Below, one piece after another: positions 25,301-36,635 of a stretch of 64,000 nucleotides of DNA (positions within the stretch are counted from its first letter, which is position 1; each line of letters starts with the position of its first letter). The notes below the pieces were generated by a model. It ran no database searches. It was not told where the DNA came from and saw only the letters and a list, made by a program, of their open reading frames with translations. The stretch is taken from the NCBI GenBank assembly GCA_027924585.1, contig BSBM01000779.1, forward strand, positions 12,551,001 to 12,615,000. Direction: 5' to 3'. Origin of the DNA: Larix kaempferi (Eukaryota > Streptophyta > Pinopsida > Pinales > Pinaceae). The translations under genes were made by a program, and so were the position numbers.

Positions 25301-26645
25301 CTGTACCACATTACTCTTGAGATGGTGCTTCTCTGCGATACAAGGGTCGTCTGGTGCTTCCCCAGAGCACAGATCTTCAACAGGCTGTCTTCTATGAACT
25401 CCATGCTTCTCCATCGGCAGGGCACTCTGGGTTCCTCAAAACGTATGAACGAGCACGGCGTAACTTCTTTTGGTGGGGCATGAAAAGGACAATTCAACAG
25501 ATGGTGGTCAAATGTGATACCTGCCAACGCAATAAGGGTGAAAAAACACTCCTTCCAGGATTGCTTGAACCCTTGCCCATACCTACACGAATTTGGACAG
25601 ATATTTCTATGGATTTCATTGAAGGGCTCCCTAAATCTGGCGGGAAGACAGTGATTCTCGTTGTGGTTGATCGCCTCTCCAAATATAGTCATTTTTGTGC
25701 TCTCAACCATCCATATACAGCCTCCTCTGTCGCTCAAATTTTCCTAGACCAGATCTTTCATCTTCATGGCATCCCTTCTTCCATTGTCTCGGATCATGAT
25801 GCGACTTTCACCAGTGATTTTTGGACAGAACTATTTCGCCACACTGGCACCAAACTGAAGATGAGTTCAAGGTATCACCCACAAACAAATGGTCAAACTG
25901 AAATTATCAATAAATGCTTGGAAACTTATCTTCGTTGCTTCACCTCGAAACAACAACATCAGTGGGCAAAGTGGCTCCCTCTCGCTGAATGGTGGTACAA
26001 TACCTCTTACCACACTGCCTCTAAAATGACCCCATATATGAAGCAGTCTATGGTCAGGCACCTCCAGCTCTTCTTCCATACACCCCCACCAGTTCACCAG
26101 TTCAGGAAGTTGACATGGTCCTTCGAAACCGTGATTAGATTCTTCGCATTTTGCGGGACAATCTTCACATGGCAAGAAATCGCATGAAGCAATAAGCTTA
26201 TCAGCACCGTTCTGAGCGCACTTTTCAAGTCGGCGATATAGTTTTTCTTCGTCTCCAGCCATACAAACAATCCTCCTTGAAACTCAAAGGGCGTCATAAG
26301 CTCGCTCCAAAGTTCTATGGGCCATATCGGATTTTTCAGAAGATTGGGTCCGTTGCTTATAAATTGGAACTTCCTTCTTCTTCCCGCATTCATCCAGTGT
26401 TTTATGTCTCTTGTCTGAATAAAGTTCTTGGCACCAACATCAGTGGACAAACGATTTTACCTGAACTGGATAATGAAGGATCCATCCTTTTGGAGCCAGA
26501 GGCCATCCTCAATCGGCGCACACGTCAGCTTCGCTCTCGCTCTATCACATAGGTCTTAATTCAGTGGCACGACATGCAACCAGAGGATGCTACATGGGAA
26601 CCACTCCTTCAGATTCAACAACAATTTCCACATCTAAAGCTTTGA
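22325..26645 (+). pseudogene. Element R gag-pol, disrupted
   Basis: Start ATG at 22325. Domains in order: gag core (FPRFNGTDPTGW, about 22510-22830), zinc finger (about 23110-23150), protease ILIDSGS (about 23380), reverse transcriptase with FFDD (about 24397), RNase H with DACGNG, integrase zinc region and D-D-E core (about 25430-25920), chromodomain ending at 26645. Breaks seen: TAA 22427, TAG 22811, frameshift near 23165, TAG 24340, TAG 25219, TAG 25237, TGA 25318, frameshift near 26035, TAG 26136, TAA 26193, TAG 26550. Catalytic residues themselves look conserved. The product cannot be made as one protein; any movement would need proteins from elsewhere. Confidence 0.92.
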
Positions 26646-26661
26646 GGACAAAGCTTTTTTT

Positions 26662-26674
26662 AAGGGGGAGGGGA
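26662..26674 (+). other. Polypurine tract of element R
   Basis: aagggggagggga immediately before the 3' LTR. Confidence 0.85.
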
Positions 26675-27049
26675 TGTTAGGAACCCATGTCTTTACTTTG
26701 TTAGTATGTTGTTGTTGGACGCATATGCTTTGTAAGTCATCCCGTAGTATTTGTTGATCAATAGTTTGTGTTATTGTTGTTGATGCATATGCTTTGTAAG
26801 TTGCCCGTAGTATTGTTGATCCATAGTTTGTAATGGCCCATGGTTTTGACCCATAGTATTGACGCCTAGACTTAGTAAATAAGTGTGTGTTGAGACCTAT
26901 GAAGGCACCGTGAAGTTATTTGTATTGAGCTTGCTCATAGGAGGTTGCCCCCTCGAAGTGGCATGTGATCAATATAAAAGTGATTATGAGTTCTGTCATT
27001 TCTGCTATTTCGCATATTCGTATTAATTAATTGTTGCAGGTGCATCACA
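26675..27049 (+). mobile_element. 3' LTR of element R
   Basis: 375 bp, same ends as the 5' copy. The TATA position reads taaataag (26876-26883) instead of tatataag, so the promoter of this copy is probably weakened. Confidence 0.92.
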
Positions 27050-27054
27050 ATAGT

Positions 27055-28291
27055 CTTCCTTCATGATTTTGATATATACAATGGTGTTAAATTAACCATA
27101 AATTTAAAAAGACATCTAGACTAACATAGAGCACAAAATCAAAGTCTAAAACATATATCCCAATGCACACATTAGAAAGGACAGTTTCCTACCTTACAAT
27201 TGCTAATGTCCTTCTTTAGAGTGGATTGTTAAAGCTCTTGACCAAGACCTTGTGGATTTAAGTTGGTTTAAGCCCAAAAATGTTGTGAATATACAAGAGA
27301 TGGAAGGAGAGATTATATAAGATATCAACAACAACAAGAAAACCAAGACTAAAATGGTTTTAAAGCAAAAAATGTTAAGCTCCAAGGGAGCATAAGTGTA
27401 GGAGAGGGATCTCTCCTTAATATGAAAAGGATTGATGATGTCTAAAACCCAAAAGCATCCAAAAGCATCCAAAGACAATTCAAATTGTAATAAACTTACA
27501 AAGAGAATAGGGAAACCTTCTCAAGGGTTTGAGGAGGAGGGTGGAAGAGAGAAAATAGAAGAAATCACCACAATAACTCAAGAGAACAAACATGAGACGA
27601 AGAAAATCCAAGAGATCATGCATATAAGTGAATCCAAGAGGTGAAGAGGAGGGAAAATGTGAATAAAACATATATTTGTAGTTTAAAACAATGTAATAGT
27701 AAAAACAACCAAATTTAAAATTAAAGTATATATTTATATTTTATGGTTTAATTCAATGTAAGAGTAAAAACGACCAAGCCTAAAATTCTCACCATATTGT
27801 AGATTTAGCTAGTGACATACCACAAGGAAATCAAACCAAGCCATAAAGAAAGAAACAAATCCATGCTCCACAGGGCTATAGAATAAGATACATCTAAGAC
27901 AACCAAAAAGGAATATTAACAACTTAAATCAAGGGACAAAATTAAGGAAGGTGAGTCCCAAAAATGTAAGGTTTCATAATGGTTTGGAAAGGTCAAATTC
28001 AAGGATTGTGACATAAATAAATAATTGAGGAAAATTGAGAATGATTGACATAATATTGAAATGATTAATCAAAAGGTTATCAAAGGTTGAGTAAAATATT
28101 CCCAAAATTATGTACTTGAACCATGGGTAACATTGAAATGATTAATCAAAAGGGGTAAGTAATGTAATTCCAAATTATTTACTTGGATAAATAATTAAAA
28201 GGAAAATAGTATTTACTTGGATTATGGATAAATAATTAGAAGGAAAATATTAGAAAGAAGATAAATAATTAAAAGGAAAATAGTATTTACT
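27055..28291. other. AT-rich spacer without genes
   Basis: No coding sequence recognised. A motif built on taaataattaaaaggaaaatagtatttactt recurs several times from about 28185 to 28295. Confidence 0.5.
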
Positions 28292-28548
28292 TACAGGACG
28301 CTTTGGAGAATGATAATTTCTATTATCGAGAAATCGTATCTTATTTTCTCGAAATAAATGGAATTATTCCAGAATATTCCCCAAAATTAGATTCAATTCC
28401 GTCGGCATCTCATAGGAATAATAAATAATACCTTTTCTGGTTCTGGATTGTTAATGGATCTTCTTAATAGGGGTAAAATCCATCCGGAGATGTCTTTCAT
28501 TAATGATCCATTCATAAAGATTTATAATGGATGGATGGTCTTTGATAT
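28292..28548. other. Compositionally distinct block between repeats
   Basis: About 255 bp lacking the purine-rich motif of its surroundings. A 34-bp sequence beginning ggataaataattagaagg lies on both sides (28226 and 28549). One plus-strand frame stays open for about 45 codons, but no family was recognised. It could be a small insertion or a relic of older unique sequence. Confidence 0.35.
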
Positions 28549-28753
28549 GGATAAATAATTAGAAGGAAAATATTAGAAAGAAACATTAATTTTTTCATTG
28601 TAAAAATCTTTTTATATTGTCCTAAGCAAAAACACATAAAAATTGCAAAGTCTACATAAAAAATTGCAAAGTCCAAACTTTAATTGCCAGAGTAACATTA
28701 TAGTAACATTTATATAAAAGTTATTTTCTTAATATGAAATAGTCCACAAATTT

Positions 28754-28939
28754 GTGATTAGAAAAGCGTTATTTGAATATGAAATAGTCTACAAGTTTCT
28801 AATATCTCAGTAGTATACCCAAAACTGACTCCAGATACTACATGGTGTGATTAGAGAAGCGTTATTTGAGTATGAAATGGTCCACAAGTTTCTAATATCA
28901 CAGTATTAGACCCAAAACTGGCCCCAGATACTACATGAT
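28754..28939. repeat. 93-bp tandem duplication
   Basis: Two copies (28754-28846 and 28847-28939) with several substitutions. Each begins gtgattaga[a/g]aagcgttattt and ends with ccagatactacatg. Confidence 0.85.
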
Positions 28940-29310
28940 GGAGGAAAGTCCCCTAAACAAAATAAAAAAATGCTGTCATCTGTTATAAAAAAGCTTTGCA
29001 GTAGGAGGGGCATAGTAATGTGTTAATTCATGTTTATTGATGAGGCAAAAGCACTCAATCCGAGAAAGGAGTGTGCAATCTTACCCATAATAAATGATGC
29101 ACAATTTATGGCATCTACAATATAAAGAGCCAAACTTAAAAGAATACAGGATCAATAAATGATCTAGGTTGACTAACTTTAACCATGGAAAACTGTTTGG
29201 AGTAGGCCAATTAGGACACATGTAACTGAAAAGTATCTAAAGGGGTTTCTATAAAGGCCAAAGAGGTTCCAGAGCAAATTAAAATCAAGAGGATCCCATG
29301 TCATCACAGG

Positions 29311-29484
29311 TACAGAGCCCCCCACAATAGGCAGCACAAGGCTATCTTCAAACTTGTGAAGAAACAGCAGGTAACAGTAATGAGCTTGCCTGGTTTTTAC
29401 AGAGCCCCCCACAATAGGCAGCACAAGGCTATCTTCAAACTTGTGAAGAAACAGCAGGTAACAGTAATGAGCTTGCCTGGTTTT
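29311..29484. repeat. 87-bp perfect tandem duplication
   Basis: Copies 29311-29397 and 29398-29484 appear identical except at the final base. The unit is a multiple of three, and a minus-strand frame spans both copies, giving a 29-residue direct repeat. That frame resembles no family known to me. Confidence 0.9.
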
Positions 29485-29905
29485 TTCTTTAAGATGTGAT
29501 TGTACCCAAATCATTAATTGCCACCAGTCTTATCGTACTGTTTTGGCATATATAATGATACTAGGTGGGCATAAAAGTTAAATATAACTTCAAGTCAATA
29601 TCCAATCCTTCTCCCATTAAAAATAAAAGAGTCACTCTCACATGGGAATAGAATGAATTTTCATCTAAACTGTCACATTATAATAGATATGTTGGTAATG
29701 GTAGCACTTATTATTACATCTTACAGAAAATCTTCCTTGAATTTTATTGTAATCATGGTGATCTATTCTTTTAAGCTATTACAACATAAAATCCGATGAC
29801 TTTCTTTATGGAAACATTAAATCCAATGACTTTCAAATCCATTAAAATTATCAGAATGTGGGGATTACGCTATACATTTCAACTTTCTTGTTACATTGTG
29901 CGCAT

Positions 29906-31180
29906 CTTTTACAGTCTGCAATCGAAAATTTTATCACTGAAGTACAGGCTTATCCTACCTTCAAGTTGACAACCCAGAATTTTGTCTATGAAGTATAGGT
30001 TCAGCCTCACCTTCAAGTTGTCAACCCAGAATTTTGTCTATGAAGTATAGGTTCAGCCTCACCTTCAAATTGACAAACCAGAATTTTATCTATGAAGTAC
30101 AGGTTTAGCCTCACCTTCAAATTGACAAACCAGAATTTTATCTATGAAGTACAGGTTAAGCCTCACCTTCAAGTTGACAATCCAGGTTTAGTCTCAGTTT
30201 GTACTTTGCAGTGTGTTCTATTTGCTTGGCATTTGCAAATTGCAGGCAAGATGGCTTCAAATGTTTTTATTTCTTGATTTAATGTGGGGATTACGCTATA
30301 CATTTCAACTTTCTGTTTACATTGTGCACATCTTTTACAGTCCGCAATCCAGAATTTTATCAATGAAGTACATGTTTACCCTACCTTCAAGTTGACAGTC
30401 CAGAATTTTGTCTATGAAGTGTAGATTTAGGCTTACCTTCAAGTTGTCAATCCAGAATTTTATCTATGAAATATAGGTTTAGCCTCACCTTCAAGTTATC
30501 AAACCACAATTTTATCTATGAAGTACAGGTTAAGCCTCACCTTCAAGTTGACAATCCAGGTTTAGTCACAATTTGTATTTTGCAGTGTGTTCTATTTGCT
30601 TGGCATTTGCGAATTGCAGGCAAGATGGCTTAAAATGTTTTTATTTCTTGCTTTAATGTAAGGATTAAGCTATACATTTCAACTTTCTGTTTGCATTGTG
30701 CACATCTTTTACAGTCAGCAATCTAGAATTTTATCAATGAAGTACATGTTTACCATACCTTCAAGCTGACAGTCCAGAATTTTGTTTATGAAGTATAGAT
30801 TTAGCCTTACCTTCAACTTGTCAATCCAGACTTTTATCTACGAAGTATAGGTTTAGCCTCACCTTGAAGTTATCAAACCAGAATTTTATCTATGAAGTAC
30901 ATGTTTACCATACCTTCAAGTTGACAGTCTAGAATTTTGTCTATGAAGTATAGATTTAGCCTTACCTTCAACTTGTCAATCCAGACTTTTATCTACGAAG
31001 TATAAGTTTAGCCTCACCTTGAAGTTATCAAACCAGAATTTTATCTATGAAGTACAGGTTAAGCCTCACCTTCAAGTTGACAATCCAGGTTTAGTCTCAA
31101 TTTGTACTTTGCAGTGTGTTCTATTTCCTTAGCATTTGCGAATTGCAGGCAATATGGCTTAAAACGTTTTTATTTCTTGG
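29906..31180. repeat. 52-bp tandem array with higher-order structure
   Basis: Units of the form ttcaag ttg(a/t)ca(a/g) tccagaatttt...atgaagtataggtttagcc recur every 52 bp: for example 29961, 30013, 30065, 30117 and 30169; then 30387, 30439, 30491 and 30543; then 30761, 30813, 30865, 30916, 30968, 31020 and 31072. Three blocks are separated by a longer unit (30189-30340, 30563-30715, 31092-31175) containing tttgcagtgtgttctattt and gcaggcaa(g/t)atggctt. It is therefore a two-level repeat. It sits about 0.9 kb beyond the 3' end of the RING gene. Confidence 0.9.
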
Positions 31181-32082
31181 TTTATGGATCTGGCCCGTGA
31201 TGGAAACTCCACTGTTTCTTCCGAGTGGTTTTCCAGAGGATGACGAATCTCTCCATTATTTACAAAGTCCTGAAAATTATTATGTTTTTGGGTGTAGACT
31301 GATCAAACTCCCCATGTGGTGGCTCAATTAATCTAGCTGATGGTACTGCACAAAATTTAATCAACGAGTTGTTTTAACTGAAGTTCAAATCATTAATGCC
31401 TTATAACAAAATAAACCTATGTCGAATATTTTTCTTCCAAAGGTAAGCAGCTCAATTTCTACACATTGCAAAGTATTAAGTCAAATAGTTCTAGAATCAC
31501 ATGAGCATAGACCTATCTTAGCTCCCAACCATATTAAGCACCTGGTCTTGTTTGCTCCATCTGGACTCATAATAGATCTAGATCCATGGTTAAGAAGATA
31601 CACAATTTCTTTATTTTATTTTAGTTTTTTAACATTACATATTTAGAAACACAGAGATCTGTCCCACCCTAGGCTCTAAATGACCTTGCTTTTGACACAA
31701 CCATATGCAGAAGTGTTATTATTCGATGACAGTCATTTATTTGCAACTTCCCACCATCACATCACAACTATAGACCATAGCAATCAAAGAATCCCTGCAC
31801 TGCAAAGATATGATGATTCATTCATGCCCTATGCAATGCCCAAACTTGGAGATACAGTAATGTGAAGCCAGAAAAATGCATTATCTGGGAAATGGTATAA
31901 ATAAAGATTTAAAAATAGATGGATATTGACTTACAGAGGCTTCTTCTGCAGTCTAGCAGTTAGCGACACCTGTAACATATAAGAAAACCCAATTTTCTGG
32001 ATAAAAACCAGTTAAGGAATGCAGAATCTAGGCTTGGCATATGGACAAAAATTGCCAAAACGTTGACAGGTACAACGCTTGT
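31181..32082. other. Spacer downstream of the RING gene
   Basis: Probably includes the 3' untranslated region of the minus-strand RING gene at its right end. No other coding sequence was convincing; short open frames here lack recognisable features. Confidence 0.4.
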
Positions 32083-33463
32083 TCAGGACATGTAAACCTG
32101 GACGCTGGCGCTCTTCAGCGAGCGGCACAGGGGACAAACATCGAGCATGTTCTCACAGTCCTTGCATAGGCAAAGATGTCTACAGGGCAATAGCAAAATA
32201 GACACATCGTTGTTCCTGCAAATCCTACAACTCCTCTGCTCTTTGAGCTCCTTGTTCTCTTTGAAGACATCAGACATATTGTTAGCATTGTAATTGTTAT
32301 GATTATCCCCATAATGGGAAGAAGCTGCATCGTCAAGTTCACTATCCCCACAGCCCTCTCTGCTATGTTCTCTGCTCTGGGCAACTGCCTGCTGTAGATT
32401 GGTTCTGAGAGCATTCACCATTGCTTCATTATACTTGGCCCTGTTATGCCATGATTGAGCTTCAATGGCAACCTGTTTTACCTTCTCCATCAGTTCTTTA
32501 TTCTTCCTGTTCACATTCTCAATTTCCACGTCCTTCTCCCTCAGCTTGCGTCCCAATCCTTGCTCTATGGCACCAAGGTACGATGCCAGGTGTCTTTGCT
32601 TCATCTCCTTGAGACCTTGTGCCAAGTGCTCTTCCTGTACACAATATAAAACAATAAAGTATCATATCAATATCGATTCAATACTCATTTCATTTATGTA
32701 AAGATGCACTTTACTAATGGTCCAGAGTTGAAACAACAAACCTGAACTCTCAAATAGTGCTCAAACTCATTCTTCTGGCGCTCCATTTCTGTGGCCAAAT
32801 CTTCATTGAGGACACCCATGAAAGTGAGGTTGCCAAGGCTCTCAGATGTCACAGAGGAGTTGGGCTCTTCATCATCATATGCCAATCTCAATCCAGTGGA
32901 CACCGGTGTTGGGTTAGGCAAGGCCTGAGTTTGTAGAAAATTATTGACAGGAATTTGGGTTGCCTCTGTTTCTCTCATCCTCTTCTTTGGATTTTGGTAA
33001 AGGCCAGGAGCAGGGTCATTAGAAGCAACAGGAACTGCATCGATAAAATCATAACAAACATAACCAACTTGAATTCAAAAACAGAAAATCCTAATATGGA
33101 TTCTGCAACAAGCCAAAGAATTCAGGAACCCATTCATTAAATCCCAACTCACATGGACTAAAAAGCTGAAGCTGGCCCGAAGCTCCATTAGAAGCTGCAT
33201 ATTGAAGCTGCAGGTCGTCCAACACATTGACTGGCGCAAACAGAACAGGAAAGTTGGGTGTCCCATTCTCACCTCCAAATACATTTCTCATCCTGCCATC
33301 AATCACAAACAACCCAAAATCCATTGATTAACAACATACATCTATCAAAATTCAATCAAACAAAATCAGATTTGAAACATGAATCAAAACTAAAACCATA
33401 CCTGTTTCTCATGTCTTGCGCAAGAACATTGGAGCTGTTGTTGTATTGAGCCTGCACTGCCAT
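32083..33463 (-). CDS. BOI-type RING-finger E3 ubiquitin ligase, four exons
   Basis: Exons on the minus strand: 33463-33402 (62 nt), 33292-33153 (140), 33034-32742 (293), 32634-32083 (552 with stop). All three introns (33401-33293, 33152-33035, 32741-32635) have GT...AG ends, and phases 2, 1 and 0 fit, giving 348 residues. The middle carries an Arg/Lys-rich patch (NPKKRMRE), then a long predicted coiled coil (about residues 180-270), a low-complexity Asn-rich linker, and a C-terminal C3HC4-like RING: CRICRNND, LLLPCRHLCLC, CPLCR. This is the layout of the plant BOI / S-ribonuclease-binding family, RING ligases of roughly 300-350 residues known for roles in stress, cell-death and gibberellin responses. 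The specific target here is unknown. No disruption was seen; it is the only intact cellular gene in the window. Confidence 0.92.
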
Positions 33464-33543
33464 TTTTCTCTAATACTCTTCCAACGGATACAAGTTTTTG
33501 AAATGCTTCCTTCTTGTTGTGATTGAATAACAGATGTGAAATC

Positions 33544-33551
33544 TAAATATA
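33544..33551 (-). promoter_or_regulatory. Possible TATA box of the RING gene
   Basis: Minus-strand tatattta lies about 80 bp upstream of the start codon. This would leave a 5' untranslated region of about 50 nt. No other core element was evident, so this is tentative. Confidence 0.3.
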
Positions 33552-33559
33552 CCGGACTC

Positions 33560-34551
33560 TCTAGATCAGCCTTGTGTTCTTGGCATTGCTGCAGATCTTG
33601 TAAGGCTCTTTAGGTGAATTGCAAGAAATGTATTGTGCGTTTTACTCCACAACCCCACTTACACAAAGACAAAGAAGAGGAACGTAATTAGGCAGCCTTT
33701 TCTTCTTCATATTCTCCTTTACCTTTCATTTTCATTTTCATTTCTTGCTCTTCATCATTCCAACTAAATTATTATCCACTGGATGTCCAATTTTATCGGT
33801 CGTGGCGATGGGGCCCACCCCAATTATTACAGTAAGCAGAGATGCCTTACACTACGAAAACGATAGACGCGGGCATTAATTGCATGAAAAATCACTTCTT
33901 GTTATTGGTGGGCCCCCCACAAGATCTCCTCCCAGACCGATACGCCACTCACGCTTTGTGTTTTTTTTTTTTTTCTCTCTCCCCCCGTCAGATGTCAAGT
34001 GCAATTATCGCTGGAATTCTTTATCACCTTAACCACTAAAGCTGTTTTTAAAAGAAAATTAATGGAAACGAGAGGGTATTTAATTAATGGGTGCTTTTTG
34101 GCACAGCAGACTATGGTAATGGTACTCATTCGGAATTCCCGCTGCCACCCCTCGACGGAACAGTGATTATCTCTAGTGGACGTCTAGCGAAACTTTTGTC
34201 AACGCATTCACTATATTGGAGAAAACAAGTCAGGGTCACATGGGGTCCAGGGATAGAGGTCCCCCTTGTAACGAGCCACCAGATTCTCCTAATCACATGG
34301 GAGACAATTCATTAGAGGCAAACTCTGCTAGAAGCAAGGAAGTTAGGTCGCATCGAGTGGGGTGAGGGGACATCGTGTTCCCTATGGCCTATTGCCCCCA
34401 TTCCTCATATTCTACTTAGTGCTTCTCTATGCTTGGTCCCATGGCTCCTTTAAACGACTAATGCATACACCCATACACCCTTCAAACTTTATAGTTGCAT
34501 ATCCCCCATCACTAATTATTCCACATTAACATGCTTACCTTTACATGCCCT
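33560..34551. other. Upstream region of the RING gene, no further gene
   Basis: Contains pyrimidine-rich stretches near 33690-33760 and a T run followed by CT repeats at 33961-33985. Likely includes the RING gene promoter; no specific operator could be assigned. Confidence 0.4.
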
Positions 34552-34940
34552 CCCAAACTTAACCATCAAACTGTGTGGTCCTATTTAGCCATGATTTCAT
34601 AAGAATTAGCTCAAAGTATCGGCCAACTTAGATATCAAACTTTGTGGTCCTATTTAGCTATGATTTCATAACAGTTAGTTAGTCAAAACCCTCTACCCTC
34701 TAAGTCTAACCATCAACTTCCCAAATTTAACCATCAAACCATGTGGTCCTATTTAGCCATGATTTCATAAGAATTAGCTCAAAGTATTGGCCAACTTAGA
34801 TATCAAACTTTGTGGTCCTATTTAGCTATGATTTCATAACAGTTAGCTAGTCAAAACCCTCTACCCTCTAAGTCTAACCATCAACCCTTGTTGTCCTATT
34901 TAGCTATGATTTCATAACAATTAACTAGTTAAACCCTCTA
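34552..34940. repeat. 168-bp tandem repeat
   Basis: Copies start at 34552 and 34720, with a shortened third from about 34888. Each unit itself holds two related halves around gtggtcctatttagc[c/t]atgatttcataa, so there is an internal sub-repeat. Confidence 0.85.
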
Positions 34941-36630
34941 CCCTCTAAGTCATTGTAGACGAGGTGACATGCAAGTTGTAGGCGATTTTGATGGCATATT
35001 AGCATTTTTCAGAGGGCATAGTTTAGCTAAAGCGAATGTTGTAAGTTTATTATAAGCCATATTTCCACCAAAAATAAGTTTCTAAATAATAATAGAATAT
35101 TATGATATGAGTGAGCGCGTGCACACACACACACACACACAATCCATCCTATGCATTGACTTATTCCAACTAAGCCATCCCTTGTGCCCCAACTTCGAGG
35201 CACATAGCATCCATCATGAGGTCCAAGTGGTAATGCCTCTAGCAACATCTTGTTAACATTTGGTGCAAAATACACTGGTTGCACCAAGTTCAACATGTTT
35301 GTGCACACTTGACAAGACGTGTACACATTAAGCATCGTGTGCACTCACTTAGCATCCATGCGCCCACTCAACAACCTATGTGCATGCTCAAAGTCACACA
35401 TGCACACTTAGCATCTCTGGCACACATCAGGAATGACAATCATTGTTGAGACCATTATGGAAACTTACTAGCTTTTCACATCATTACATGCACACCAACA
35501 ACTATGTATGGTGCATTGAAAAGACAAACAAGGGCCCTCTTTAATTACAAAATCGAACCACCTTCAACAACTTAACCAACATTCTTCTAATGTAAATGTA
35601 ATCATGTGTATAAAGCTTATCTTAGGGCAAATAAGCAAATAGCTAGTGATTCTCCTAGCTTTTTTCATGCTCTCTTTCAATGCGTTGTGCTCTCATAAAG
35701 CATTTACAAAGTAATACAAACATTATTATGTTCTATCTTGCTATGTGTGCATTTTCTTCCTTATTTGCTTCATTTTTATTCATCCATACCTCAATCAATC
35801 CCTAAATTTACATATTGGAATTGGATCACATTATCAACAAGTAAGTTCCTTACATTTTAAGCTTAATATTTTAACCATAAAATGGGGGATGAGGAACTAA
35901 GCAACCTCCCTGGTTATATGCAACAACCTGAAAGCCATATATACTGGAAACTCAAAGTTCAACCTTTTAATCTTAATATTATCAACAATAACACACATTT
36001 AGAATAGGTCCCATTTTTTTGTATTTGTTATAGTGTTGTCTCTAGAGTAGTCTTGGTAATGTGGAAGGAATGGGTCATTTTATCATTTATCAACACTATA
36101 GTGGATGCATTGGGCCACTGAGTCTATGTGTAGTTTGTTCAAAACACCAAATCACTATCGGCTTTAGCTTATATGCTTTAGAAAAAAGAGGGACATAATG
36201 GCTTTCTAGGATCAAAGATTAAAGAAAGCCCTCATAGGATCAATGTTGATGATGGAAGGCTCATCTATTTAGGAGAATTTAACCAAACTTAAAGGCTTTC
36301 TAACACAAGTAAGAACAAGAAATGCTTGAGACAAGATAAGGATAGAGTGTTGAACTCCCATCCCTTGAAGGGATTGGAAAAGATTGATTAGCAATGTGGT
36401 TGCCTTTATATTTATACCAATCAACGATAAGAAATGTGTTATAGAGTTAGCAGACTTCCACATTACCAATCTTAAGAATGAAGCATGTTCTAAAGGATAG
36501 ATATGGAGAAATTTTATGATGAGTTAAATGTATATGGCTCGGTGGGCTAAGTCACATGGTTGAGTGCATGACTCATTCAATGTCCCTACTAGGTCAAGCA
36601 CTCTAATTAGCACTGACTGGTTTACATTGG
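34941..36630. other. Spacer without genes
   Basis: A clustered motif with cgtgtgcactcacttagcatcc-like variants (35290-35420) repeats loosely. No coding sequence supported. Confidence 0.5.
35122..35141. repeat. (CA)n microsatellite
   Basis: Ten CA units. Confidence 0.95.
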
Positions 36631-36635
36631 GTACC
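36631..36635 (+). repeat. Left target-site duplication of element A (GTACC)
   Basis: GTACC recurs at 48787-48791 immediately after the right LTR. Confidence 0.85.

Larger units (their letters stand above)
20950..27049 (+). mobile_element. Element R: complete but decayed Ty3/gypsy chromovirus
   Basis: A 6.1-kb element with 375-bp LTRs, an exact initiator-Met primer site, a long leader, a broken gag-pol, a purine tract and a perfect ATAGT duplication. The gag zinc finger of the form [14 protein letters not shown] and a terminal chromodomain suggest a chromovirus outside the Tekay group, perhaps Reina-like; the clade is inference. About 12 differences separate the LTRs (roughly 3 percent by eye). 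Confidence 0.92.

Noticed and set aside
27432-27671. Short open frames in both directions
   Set aside because: Low-complexity composition without domain, splice or conservation evidence.
28292-28548. Plastid DNA insertion
   Set aside because: The character is suggestive, but no plastid gene could be recognised, so it is reported only as an unexplained block.
29906-31180. CRISPR-like spacing of repeats
   Set aside because: The 52-bp units abut each other without unique spacers, no cas-like genes are present, and the sequence is plant nuclear DNA.
36530-36620. A second SINE-like sequence
   Set aside because: A weak A-box-like stretch is seen, but the B box is poor and there is no tail or second copy.
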